The notes beneath the pieces are model-generated. The model was not told the DNA's origin and ran no database searches. It saw only the letters and a list, made by a program, of their open reading frames with translations. The translations under genes were made by a program, and so were the position numbers. 22,934 nucleotides of DNA from NCBI GenBank assembly GCA_022822125.1, contig JAJECF010000089.1:1-22934 (forward strand), written 5' to 3'. Below, in pieces: positions 7,760 to 15,584 of the stretch (position 1 is the stretch's first letter; every line of letters begins with the position of its first letter). Source of the stretch: Alphaproteobacteria bacterium. GTDB lineage: Bacteria > Pseudomonadota > Alphaproteobacteria > Bin95.

Positions 7760-8803
7760 ATGTCCCCTGCCGAAAGGCCGAATGCCGCCGCCATATCCGC
7801 CCAGGCGGCGCTGCACCACCAGTATCTGCTGGGCCTCCAGCTCACGGTCGCCATGCGCGAGGGGCCGGAGGCCGTGGGCGAGTGGATGTTCCGCCTCTTC
7901 CGCCGGCTGCATGAGGAGAAGTTCCTTTCGAGCTTCGAAAAGCTCGGCCTGGAAGGCCTGCCGGACGCGGTGGCCTGCGCCCGCTACCACACGATCTCGA
8001 ATGTCATCGGCGGTGTCCCCGTCGAATATATGGAGGAGTCCGACCGCAAGGCCTGGGTTCGCTTCCGCTATCCGCGCTGGATGTATGACGGACCCACGCT
8101 CTGCGGCATGCCCGTCGAGGCGGGCCGGGGCTTCCTGCGCGGCTGGTATGCGCATAACGGCGTGGCGTTGAACAACCCCCGGCTCGGTTTCGTCTGCGTT
8201 TCGGAGGACATGACCGGCCAGTTCGGCTTTTGCGGCTATTTCAGGGAATACGATCGCGAGCTCGCCGAGGACGAGCGCCTGGTCTTTGCCCCCGATGAGC
8301 GCCCGCCGCCCTTCGACCCCGACCGGCAACCCGCCGCGCCCGAGACGGACTGGAACGAAGAGCGCCTTGCGAAAGCCAACCGGAACTATGCCGTTGCATT
8401 CATCCGCAACGGCATCCGCGAACTCGCCGCTACAATCGGCGAGGAAAGGGCGCTGGAGCACGGCAAGCGCGCCGCCCGGCTGACCGGCCTGCAGCAATAC
8501 CGCCGGATGGCCGAGGCGGTGGGCGGCGTGGACGGCGGACCGGGGGACGCGGCGGACTTTCTCGCCGCCATGTTCCGGGGCATGGACGACGGCGTCGAGG
8601 CGCAGCACGCCGGGGATGGCACCGTTTCCCTGCGCCATACCGGGCTCCGCATCATGCGCGGTTTTGACGGCCCGGAGCGCAAGACCCTGCTGGCCTGCTG
8701 GATCGAGCTCTGGCGCGGCGCGGTCGCCTCGCACCGGCAATTCATGGAGGTCGAGGCCGAGCCGGAGGGTGACACCCTCTTCTGGACGATCCGCAGGCTA
8801 TGA
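7760..8803 (+). CDS. Uncharacterised 347-aa protein, possibly ATC-hydrolase-like
   Basis: The ATG at 7760 follows GGCGGAGCCGGAG, a purine-rich ribosome binding site; an upstream in-frame GTG at 7688 gives a non-conserved leader. The protein is soluble, with no signal peptide. The central part (YHTISNVIGGVPVEY, then DGPTLCGMPVEAG and RLGFVCVSEDMTGQFGFCGYF) has the Cys/Gly-rich look of L-2-amino-thiazoline-4-carboxylic acid hydrolase-like proteins, but this is a weak impression from memory. The C-terminal half is mainly helical with a conserved-looking RIMRGF and WIELWRGAVASH. It starts a co-directional set running to the sulfatase, so it may act in the same pathway. Function is unassigned. Confidence 0.75.
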   Translation: MSPAERPNAAAISAQAALHHQYLLGLQLTVAMREGPEAVGEWMFRLFRRLHEEKFLSSFEKLGLEGLPDAVACARYHTISNVIGGVPVEYMEESDRKAWVRFRYPRWMYDGPTLCGMPVEAGRGFLRGWYAHNGVALNNPRLGFVCVSEDMTGQFGFCGYFREYDRELAEDERLVFAPDERPPPFDPDRQPAAPETDWNEERLAKANRNYAVAFIRNGIRELAATIGEERALEHGKRAARLTGLQQYRRMAEAVGGVDGGPGDAADFLAAMFRGMDDGVEAQHAGDGTVSLRHTGLRIMRGFDGPERKTLLACWIELWRGAVASHRQFMEVEAEPEGDTLFWTIRRL

Positions 8804-8872
8804 AGGCGTGAAGGCTTGCCCCGGCGCGTTCCTTACGCCAAGTCTGGTGTCGTTCCTGGAGAGAGTGCGTTT

Positions 8873-9088
8873 ATGCCGTCTTCTCAGAGGACAATAGTAG
8901 AAGAAGTCCGCCGGCGCGCCCTTGCCGCCGCGAAGGAAGCGCACAAGCAGTCCCTGGCCGTTGCTGCCAGCGCCCATGCCGATGACGACCAGGCCTTCAT
9001 CAACTCGATTTCGGAATTCAACGAAGAAGGAACCGGGGCAGAGGAAAACGACGCTTCTCCCAATCCCTTGAAATTCATGGGACATTGA
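8873..9088 (+). CDS. Small protein of unknown function (71 aa)
   Basis: The ATG at 8873 is preceded by GGAGAGAG at 8858-8865 with 7-base spacing, a good ribosome binding site. The product has a helical, basic N-terminal half (TIVEEVRRRALAAAKEAH), a His/Asp-containing middle and an acidic C-terminal half ending NPLKFMGH. There is no membrane segment. It lies between the 347-aa gene (69 bases upstream) and the aldolase (53 bases downstream), all in one direction. I recognise no family. Its initiation signals and alphaproteobacterial codon use favour a real gene, perhaps an accessory or regulatory small protein of this locus. Confidence 0.55.
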   Translation: MPSSQRTIVEEVRRRALAAAKEAHKQSLAVAASAHADDDQAFINSISEFNEEGTGAEENDASPNPLKFMGH

Positions 9089-9141
9089 ACGTCGGCGGAC
9101 GGGTCGAGCTTGCGAGATTATCGGCGGAAAGGAGAGGCAGG

Positions 9142-9867
9142 ATGGACAACCGGGTCGAATTCGACGGAGAGACCGGCGCCACCTTCGTCCGCTATGCGCA
9201 CATGGTCGCAAGGCGGGGCTATGTCCATAACACGCTCGGGAACATGGTGATCCGCAAGCCGCACCCGGATTTCGAGCACGGTGTGGCCTATACCAAGCAT
9301 GCCGAAATCTCGCTTGAGGAAATGACGGTCGACAACATCGTCATCACCGACATTCCGACGAGCCGCCTGCTCCACGGCGAGGCCATGACGAGCGTCGGCC
9401 ACAACCTCAACCGCGAGATCCTCAGGCTCCGGCCCGACATCCACGCGGTCATCCATGTCCATCACGACGAGACCATCGCCTTCTTCGGCTCCGGCGCCTT
9501 CGAGGAAGTCCGCGTCCTCTCGCTCGACATGCCGTTCATCCACGGCAAGCCGCCCTACTATGTGGCGGCGGATATCGATGTCGAAACCGATGTCGGGCCG
9601 GTCGGGGACTTCATCGCCGACACCAATTGCGTGGTGCTGCTCGGCCACGGCGTCACGACGCTCGGACGGACGATCTCCGAGGCCTACCATCGCCTGAATT
9701 CCTTCGCCGCCGAGGTGAAGCGAAACATCATCGCCGAACATCTTGCCGCGATTAAAGGCAGCACGATCCGCTATCGGGGCCAGGACGAGATCGACCTCAT
9801 GCATCGCTTTGCCGAGCGAATCATCTATCCTGACAGGGCTGAAGCTGTGATGGCGGCCGAAGACTGA
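9142..9867 (+). CDS. Class II aldolase/adducin family protein
   Basis: From the ATG at 9142, with AAGGAGAGG at 9129-9137 as ribosome binding site, the protein has 241 residues, the normal size. It shows the family pattern: GNMVIRK near 33-39 (phosphate/substrate loop), a candidate catalytic Glu in LLHGEAM (E80), zinc ligands H105 and H107 in VIHVHHDE, and the third His in LGHG (H169) followed by the helix ISEAYHRLNSF. Such enzymes cleave or form C-C bonds of phosphorylated or free sugars, or act as decarboxylases or epimerases, using a bound divalent metal. The substrate cannot be named. It precedes the molybdoenzyme by 72 bases in the same direction, suggesting one catabolic transcription unit. 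Confidence 0.85.
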   Translation: MDNRVEFDGETGATFVRYAHMVARRGYVHNTLGNMVIRKPHPDFEHGVAYTKHAEISLEEMTVDNIVITDIPTSRLLHGEAMTSVGHNLNREILRLRPDIHAVIHVHHDETIAFFGSGAFEEVRVLSLDMPFIHGKPPYYVAADIDVETDVGPVGDFIADTNCVVLLGHGVTTLGRTISEAYHRLNSFAAEVKRNIIAEHLAAIKGSTIRYRGQDEIDLMHRFAERIIYPDRAEAVMAAED

Positions 9868-9939
9868 GAAACGATCGGGTGCGACTTCCCTGTTTTCCGT
9901 TTGCGCTACGATAGCCGCAGTCGATGCAAGGACCGGATC

Positions 9940-12255
9940 ATGCCTGACGACACGCGGACCGCCTTCGGGGCGAGCCATTGGGGCGCCTTTACGGCGGAAA
10001 CGAAAGACGGGCGGCTGGTCGGCGTAACGCCGTTCGACAAGGACCCGAGCCCCGCGCCCTTCATCCGCGCGCTTCCCGATGCGGTCCATGCCGAATGCCG
10101 TATCGCGACGCCGGCCGTGCGCAAGTCCTGGCTCGAGGACGGGCCGGGCGCCAACACCGCTGCGCGGGGCGCAGAGCCTTTCGTGCAGGTGAGTTGGGAC
10201 CATGCGCTCGACCTGGTGGCAGCCGAGCTCGAGCGGATCGGGAAGAAGTTCGGCAATGACGCCATTTACGGCAGCTCGGGCTGGGGCAGCGCCGGTGTGT
10301 TCCACAATGCGCGCAGCCAGTTGACGCGCTTCCTCAACCTCCATGGCGGCTTCGTGGACCAGGTGACGAGCTTCAGCGTCGGCGCGGCGAGCGTCATCGT
10401 TCCGCGCATCGTCGGCTCGATGCAGCCGGTGTTCGGGCCGGTCAATACATGGCCGCTGATCGTCGAGCACACCGAATTGATGGTGACCTTCGGCGGCATG
10501 CCGCCGAAGAACGCCATGGTCAACCAGGGCGGCGTCGGCGCGCATGACGCTCCCGACTGGCATCGGCGCGCGGCGGAATCGGGGACCCGGTTCGTCTGTA
10601 TCGGCCCGATCCGCGACGACACGGGAGACGAGGTCCGGGCGGAATGGCTGCCCGTCCGGCCCAACACCGACCTCGCGGTGATGCTGGGGCTCGCGCACAC
10701 GCTGCTGAGCGAGGGCCTGCATGACGCCGGCTTCCTTGCCCGTTATTGCACCGGCTTCGACAGGCTGGCCGCCTACCTTCTGGGCGAGACGGACGGAACC
10801 GTCCGCGACGCGGACTGGGCGTCCGGTATTTCCGGCCTGCCGGCCGGGACGATCCGCGGCCTCGCCCGCCGGATGGCGTCTTCGCGCACGCTGATCGGCG
10901 TCAGCTGGTCGGTCCAGCGCGCCGACCGCGGGGAGCAGCCCTACTGGATGACCATCGCGCTCGCGGCGATTCTGGGCCAGATCGGCCTGCCCGGCGGCGG
11001 GTTCGGGTTCGGCTACGGCGCCATGCACGGCATCGGCGACCCGACCCGGCAGGTGGCGCCGCCCCGGCTGCCCACCGGAAACAACGATGTCGGCGCCACA
11101 ATTCCGGTCGCGCGGCTGGCGGACATGCTGCTGGGTCCGGACGCGCCCTACCGCTTCAACGGAGAGGACCGCCGCTATCCCGATATCCGGATGATCTACT
11201 GGTGCGGCGGCAATCCCTTCCACAAGCACCAGGACCTGAACAACCTGCTCAAGGGCTGGTGCCGGCCGGACACCATCGTCATCCACGAGCCCTGGTGGAC
11301 GCCGGCGGCCAAGCGCGCCGACATCGTGCTGCCCTGTACGACGACGCTGGAGCGCAACGACATCGCGGCGTCCGGTTTCGACCGCTTCGTTATGGTCAAC
11401 CGGCAGGCCATCGACCCGGTGGGCGGGGCGCGCAGCGAATACGAGATTTACAGCGGCCTCGCAGAGAGGCTCGGTTTCGCCGGGGCCTTCACCGAGGGCC
11501 GCAGCGAAATGGAGTGGCTGCGCCACCTCTATGACCTCTACCGCCAGCGCGTTGCCGAGGACGGCATCGAGATGCCGGGTTTCGAGGCTTTCTGGGACGC
11601 CGGCCATTTCGAACTCCCCGCGCCCCCGAGCCCGCCCGTCCCCTTTGCGGAGTTCCGCGCGGACCCGTCAGGCGCGCCGCTCAACACCCCGTCGGGACGG
11701 ATCGAGATCTACTCCGAGACCATTGCCGGGTTCGGTTACGACGACGCGCCCGGCCACCCGACCTGGGCGGAACCGGTGGAATGGCTCGGCAGCGACAAGG
11801 CGGAGCGCTTCCCGCTGCACCTGCTCTCCAACCAGCCGCGCGCGCGGCTCCACAGCCAGCTCGACTGCGGTTCGGTCAGCCGGGCGGCGAAAGTCGCGGG
11901 CCGCGAGGCGATGCGCATGAACCCCGGCGACGCCGCCCGGAGAGGCATCGCAAATGGCGACGTCGTGCGCGTGTTCAACGACCGGGGCGCCTGCCTTGCC
12001 GGCGCCGTCCTCAGCGATGCGATTCGCGAGGGCGTGGTCGAACTCGCCACCGGCGCCTGGTTCGATCCCGTCGATCCGGCGGCGCCCGGCAGCCTGGAAA
12101 AGCACGGCAACCCCAATGTGCTCACCACCGACAAGCCGACCTCGACCCTTACCCAGTGCAGCGCCGCGCAGACCGCGCTGGTGGAGGTCGAGCGGTTCGA
12201 AGGAGAGCCGCCTCCGGTCACCGCGTTCACGCCGCCGACCCTGATCGAAGCGTGA
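9940..12255 (+). CDS. Molybdopterin-dependent oxidoreductase, DMSO/TMAO/biotin-sulfoxide reductase type
   Basis: The 771-residue protein from the ATG at 9940 (AAGGA at 9928-9932) belongs to the DMSO reductase superfamily. It lacks the N-terminal Cys motif for an iron-sulfur cluster, as in TorA, DorA and BisC. S146 in SFSVGAAS aligns with the serine molybdenum ligand of that group. Cofactor-binding segments include GSSGWGSAGVFHNARSQ, the central NPFHKHQDLN region, PWWTPAAKRADIVLPCTTTLERND, and the C-terminal LLSNQPRARLHSQLDCG and NPNVLTTDKPTSTL. There is no twin-arginine signal, so it is predicted cytoplasmic like BisC. The likely reaction is reduction of an S- or N-oxide, but the substrate is unknown. 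The sulfatase gene follows after 12 bases, indicating an operon. Confidence 0.9.
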   Translation: MPDDTRTAFGASHWGAFTAETKDGRLVGVTPFDKDPSPAPFIRALPDAVHAECRIATPAVRKSWLEDGPGANTAARGAEPFVQVSWDHALDLVAAELERIGKKFGNDAIYGSSGWGSAGVFHNARSQLTRFLNLHGGFVDQVTSFSVGAASVIVPRIVGSMQPVFGPVNTWPLIVEHTELMVTFGGMPPKNAMVNQGGVGAHDAPDWHRRAAESGTRFVCIGPIRDDTGDEVRAEWLPVRPNTDLAVMLGLAHTLLSEGLHDAGFLARYCTGFDRLAAYLLGETDGTVRDADWASGISGLPAGTIRGLARRMASSRTLIGVSWSVQRADRGEQPYWMTIALAAILGQIGLPGGGFGFGYGAMHGIGDPTRQVAPPRLPTGNNDVGATIPVARLADMLLGPDAPYRFNGEDRRYPDIRMIYWCGGNPFHKHQDLNNLLKGWCRPDTIVIHEPWWTPAAKRADIVLPCTTTLERNDIAASGFDRFVMVNRQAIDPVGGARSEYEIYSGLAERLGFAGAFTEGRSEMEWLRHLYDLYRQRVAEDGIEMPGFEAFWDAGHFELPAPPSPPVPFAEFRADPSGAPLNTPSGRIEIYSETIAGFGYDDAPGHPTWAEPVEWLGSDKAERFPLHLLSNQPRARLHSQLDCGSVSRAAKVAGREAMRMNPGDAARRGIANGDVVRVFNDRGACLAGAVLSDAIREGVVELATGAWFDPVDPAAPGSLEKHGNPNVLTTDKPTSTLTQCSAAQTALVEVERFEGEPPPVTAFTPPTLIEA

Positions 12256-12267
12256 GGGGCATTGCCG

Positions 12268-13146
12268 ATGTCCGGGACACGCAGGACCAACCTCCTGATC
12301 CTGATGTCGGACGAGCACCAGGCGCGTGCGATGGGTGCGGCGGGGCATCCCTTCGTGCAGACCCCGCATCTCGACGCCCTTGCGGCACGCGGCATGCGCT
12401 TCACCGACGCCTATACGCCCTGTCCGATCTGCGTGCCTGCGCGGGCGGCGTTCGCCACCGGGCAATATGTCCACCGGCTACGCCTCTGGGACAACGCCAT
12501 GCCCTATACGGGCAAGACGCCCGGCTGGGGGCACGCGCTGCAGGCGCGCGGCGTGCCGGTCGAGTCCATCGGCAAGCTGCACTACCGCGACGCGGAGGAC
12601 CCGACGGGCTTCGACCGCCAGACGATTCCGATGAATGTGGCGGGCGGCGTCGGGATGGTCTGGGCCGCAACGCGCTCGCTGGAAGAGCGCATCAGGCCCG
12701 GAAGCCGCATGCTGGGCGACTATATCGGCCCCGGCGAGAGCCCCTATACCGCCTACGACGCCGATGTGACGGCTTGCACCGTCGACTGGCTGACCGCCCG
12801 GTCGGGCGACGAAGGCCCGTGGTGCCTTTTCGTCGGGCTGGTTGCGCCGCATTTCCCGCTTGTCTGCCCGCAGGAGTTCTACGACCTCTATCCGCCGGGC
12901 AGCCTCCCCGAAGTCAAGCTGGGGCCCGGCAGCGGGTTTGAGCCGCACCCCTGGGTCAGGCTGCAGGACGACCTGCTGGATACGGAGAACGCCTTCACGG
13001 ATGCAGAAGAACGCCTGCGCGCCATGGCCGCCTATTACGGGCTTTGCTCATATCTCGACGACAATGTCGGGAAGATTCTGGCCGCGCTGGAGGAGGCAGG
13101 GCTAAGCGGCAGCACGACGGTCGTCTACACCTCGGACCGCACCTGA
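12268..13146 (+). pseudogene. Sulfatase, 3'-truncated at the island junction
   Basis: An arylsulfatase/choline-sulfatase-like enzyme, 292 residues from the ATG at 12268. The N-terminal metal site (LMSDEHQ, D15), the formylglycine-type signature C55-V-P-A-R59 (Cys-type, needing formylglycine generation), IGKLHYR and PHFPLVCP are present. The family continues after residue 287 with Y-T-S-D-H-G-D and about 200 more residues that complete the metal site and fold. Here the frame reads YTSDRT and stops at 13144-13146. Identity with the expected coding sequence ends at about 13138, so foreign DNA starts there. The missing Asp/His ligands make activity unlikely. The 3' half is not found elsewhere in the window and may lie beyond the other end of the island. 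Confidence 0.8.
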
Positions 13147-13166
13147 CGGTGCTAAGGGATTGAAAC
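13139..13166. repeat. Hairpin plus ATTGAAAC, CRISPR-repeat-like sequence at the island junction
   Basis: GCACC (13139-13143), TGAC loop, GGTGC (13148-13152), then TAAGGG and ATTGAAAC (13159-13166). A short GC stem followed at this distance by ATTGAAAC is the hallmark of many type I CRISPR repeats. Only one copy is present and no array or cas gene is seen. It may be an attachment site, a leftover repeat, or chance. The TGA ending the sulfatase frame lies in the loop. Confidence 0.35.
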
Positions 13167-13177
13167 AGCGACTGTTT
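13163..13177. other. Small inverted repeat, candidate core or terminator-like element
   Basis: AAACAG (13163-13168), CGA, CTGTTT (13172-13177), followed by TTC. It could be a recombinase core-type site (two inverted half-sites) or a short T-tailed hairpin upstream of the integrase genes. The three-base centre is shorter than usual for a tyrosine-recombinase crossover region, so the role is uncertain. Confidence 0.25.
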
Positions 13178-13184
13178 TTCCTCG

Positions 13185-13237
13185 TGCAACAGCGGGCCGG
13201 GGGTGCAACTGCAACTGCAATCTCCCCCGCCTGCAAC
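13185..13237 (+). repeat. TGCAAC iterons upstream of the integrase genes
   Basis: TGCAAC occurs at 13185-13190, 13204-13209, 13210-13215 and 13232-13237, with a near copy TGCAAT at 13216-13221. Three copies are in direct tandem. Short direct repeats next to an integrase start are typical of arm-type integrase or excisionase binding sites, or of an autoregulatory operator. No other cluster of this hexamer was noticed in the window. Confidence 0.45.
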
Positions 13238-13256
13238 CGGATGCAGGAGGAAATCC

Positions 13257-14381
13257 ATGCCCATCGTGCGCCTCAACGAGAGCCGGATCGAGGCCCTTGA
13301 ACCCCGAAAGTCGCCCTACGATGTCCGCGACGCAGAGCTGAAGGGCTTCGGCGTCCGCGTCCTGCCAACGGGTGGCAAGCGATTCTTCGTCCACAGCCAG
13401 CATGAGGGCCGGCGCCTCTGGAAGACCGTGGGCGACGCCAGCGCCATGAACCTCGACGAGGCCCGCCGGCGCGCCACGGACCTGCTTGCCGCCATCCGGC
13501 GCGACGAGGCGCCTGCGCTCCCGGAAGAGAAGCTCTTCGAAGTCGTGGCGGAGGAGGTCTTCTCCCGCTACGGGCGTCACTGGAAGCCCGGAACGCTCAA
13601 GGTCAACCGGACCTATCTTCGAAGCACGATCCTTCCCCGGTTCGGCGGGATGAACATCGCCGACATCACGCGGCAGGACGTGCAGAACTGGTTCGCGTCC
13701 CTTCATGCGACGCCGGTGGCGGCGGACCGGTCCGCGCCGATTCTCTCCGTCATCATGCGCCAGGCCGAGATTTACGGCTACCGCCCGGAAGGCAGCAATC
13801 CCTGCGCGGGCATCCGGCGCTACCGGCGCAAGGGACGGGAACGGTTTCTTTCTGCGACCGAGCTCCGCGGCCTCGCGCGCATACTCGCAGATCATGAAGA
13901 CCGGCATTCGCGCAGCGTCGCGTTCATCCGCCTTCTGCTGCTGACCGGTTGCCGCAAGGGCGAGATCGTGACGCTGCAATGGCCCGATTACCGGGAGGGG
14001 CGCCTGTTCCTGCGCGACACCAAGACCGGTCCCCGGACGGTCTGGCTGTCCTCGCCCGCGCGCGACATCCTGGACGGGCTTCCCCGGCAGGCCAAATGGG
14101 TCTTTCCATCGCCGCAGGGGCCGGGACCGCTCTCCCTGACGATGTTCGATAGGTTCTGGTGGCGGGTCCGGGAGGAAGCGGACATTGGCGATGTCCGGCT
14201 TCACGACCTTCGACATACATATGCCAGTATCGCCATCATGGGGGGTGAAAGCATCACGACCACGGCGCGGTTGCTGGGCCACAACGACGCGCAGACGACA
14301 CTCAAATACGCCCACCTTTCCGACCGTTCGGTCCGGGAGGCCACCGACACTCTCGGGCCCATTCTCGGGGAGGGTCGATAG
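13257..14381 (+). CDS. Tyrosine recombinase/integrase, first of a tandem pair
   Basis: The ATG at 13257 has a near-perfect ribosome binding site, AGGAGG at 13245-13250, preferred over the GTG at 13203 that lies inside the TGCAAC repeats. The protein has 374 residues: an N-terminal arm-binding region (AELKGFGVRVLPTGGKRFF, like P4-type integrases), a SAM-like core-binding domain and the catalytic domain. Catalytic residues are R233 (TGCRKGE), the beta-hairpin Lys in DTKTGPRT, H316 and R319 in HDLRHTYAS, H342 in LGHND and nucleophile Y351 in KYAHL. The set is complete. Its TAG is directly followed by the ATG of the second recombinase. It probably mediates integration and excision of the island. 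Confidence 0.92.
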   Translation: MPIVRLNESRIEALEPRKSPYDVRDAELKGFGVRVLPTGGKRFFVHSQHEGRRLWKTVGDASAMNLDEARRRATDLLAAIRRDEAPALPEEKLFEVVAEEVFSRYGRHWKPGTLKVNRTYLRSTILPRFGGMNIADITRQDVQNWFASLHATPVAADRSAPILSVIMRQAEIYGYRPEGSNPCAGIRRYRRKGRERFLSATELRGLARILADHEDRHSRSVAFIRLLLLTGCRKGEIVTLQWPDYREGRLFLRDTKTGPRTVWLSSPARDILDGLPRQAKWVFPSPQGPGPLSLTMFDRFWWRVREEADIGDVRLHDLRHTYASIAIMGGESITTTARLLGHNDAQTTLKYAHLSDRSVREATDTLGPILGEGR

Positions 14382-15584
14382 ATGCCGAGACGGAAAAGAC
14401 TGACCGACGCCGGCATTGCGCGGCTCAGGCCCGGGGCGCGCGAATACACGCTCTGGGACACCGGGGTCGCCGGGCTCGGGGTCAGGGTCCGGCCTTCCGG
14501 CAGCCGGACCTTCATCTATCACCGCAGGACGGAGGGGGGCGTGCGGAAGATGTCCTTCGGCCCGGCGGCGCTGCGCAGGGTCGAGGAAGTGCGCCGCGCC
14601 TGCCTGGAGGCAGCGACCGGGGCCACCGATGCAGACGATGCCTGCTGCCGGAAGGCGCCGCTGCTTCGGGATTTCGTCGCCGGTCAATGGAAGGCGGACT
14701 GTTTCGAACGCTGCAAGCCTTCCACGCAGAAGGGGTTCCGCAGCATGCTGAACTACCGGCTGCTTCCGGCCTTTGGCACCCGGCGTCTCAACCGTATCAC
14801 CCGCAGCATGGCGCTCGGCTGGTTCGAGGCGGGCAGCCGGACCGCGCCAGCGGCCGCCAACGCGGCGCTCGGCCTGCTGCGGCAAATCCTCAACCATGCC
14901 GTCGCCTGCGGCCATATCGACGCCAACCCGGTCCGCGGCATCCGCCGCAATCCCGGCCGGAAGATGACGCGGTTCCTGTCCCGCGAGGAAATCGCCCGCC
15001 TTCACCGCGTCCTCGACCGGTATACGCAGGGGACGGTCTCGCAGACGCAGCAGGCCGACATCATCCGCCTGCTGCTGCTCACCGGCTGCCGCAGGGGCGA
15101 GATCGTCTACCTCCGCCGGGAGGAGGTCAAGGACGACCGGCTCGAACTCGCCGACAGCAAGACCGGTCCGAGAACGGTTCTTCTGAACGCGCCGGCCAAG
15201 GAAATCGTCGCGCGCCGGATGCGGCAGGGAAACGGTCCCTGGCTGTTCCCCTCCGTCAGGGACCCGTCCCGTCCCTCGTCGCGCGAGCCCTGGCTCTGGC
15301 ATCGGGTGCGGCGGGAAGCGGGCATTGAGGACGTTCGCCTGCACGACCTCCGTCACACGGTAGCCAGCCAGGCGGCGATGTACGGGGTGCCGCTGCCGGT
15401 CGTCGCCCGCATGCTCGGTCACAGCGACGTGAGCATGACAATGCGCTACGCCCATGTCGGCAACCGCGAGGTTGAGGCGGCCGCAGAGAGGGTAGGCCAG
15501 GCGATCGATGCTATCATGAGCCAGGGACGCATCCATCGATCCGAAGGCGACGGTTTTGCGAATTCGCCCGATAGCGCTCGCTGA
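14382..15584 (+). CDS. Tyrosine recombinase/integrase, second of a tandem pair
   Basis: The ATG at 14382 abuts the stop of the first integrase with zero spacing, so the two should be made from one mRNA by coupled translation. The 400-residue protein has the same layout: N-terminal DTGVAGLGVRVRPSG arm-binding region, core-binding domain, then R237 (TGCRRGE), Lys in DSKTGPRT, H321 and R324 in HDLRHTVAS, H347 in LGHSD and Y356 in RYAHV. All catalytic residues are present. The two proteins are clearly paralogous but diverged, with matching spacing between catalytic residues, suggesting an old duplication and shared function rather than a recent copy. No third recombinase follows, so this is not a RIT trio. 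Confidence 0.92.
   Translation: MPRRKRLTDAGIARLRPGAREYTLWDTGVAGLGVRVRPSGSRTFIYHRRTEGGVRKMSFGPAALRRVEEVRRACLEAATGATDADDACCRKAPLLRDFVAGQWKADCFERCKPSTQKGFRSMLNYRLLPAFGTRRLNRITRSMALGWFEAGSRTAPAAANAALGLLRQILNHAVACGHIDANPVRGIRRNPGRKMTRFLSREEIARLHRVLDRYTQGTVSQTQQADIIRLLLLTGCRRGEIVYLRREEVKDDRLELADSKTGPRTVLLNAPAKEIVARRMRQGNGPWLFPSVRDPSRPSSREPWLWHRVRREAGIEDVRLHDLRHTVASQAAMYGVPLPVVARMLGHSDVSMTMRYAHVGNREVEAAAERVGQAIDAIMSQGRIHRSEGDGFANSPDSAR

Noticed and set aside
8805..8839. Terminator between the 347-aa gene and the small ORF
   Set aside because: GGCGTGAAGG and CCTTACGCC pair imperfectly with a bulge, the loop is long and there is no T tract.
9118..11607. 829-codon minus-strand frame over the aldolase and molybdoenzyme
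   Set aside because: Both plus-strand genes have conserved motifs; the minus frame is low-complexity and spans two genes.
13139..13237. CRISPR array
   Set aside because: Only one repeat-like sequence and no regularly spaced second copy; no cas genes in the window.
13257..15584. Recombinase-in-trio (RIT) element
   Set aside because: Only two recombinases are present; nothing after 15584 resembles a third.
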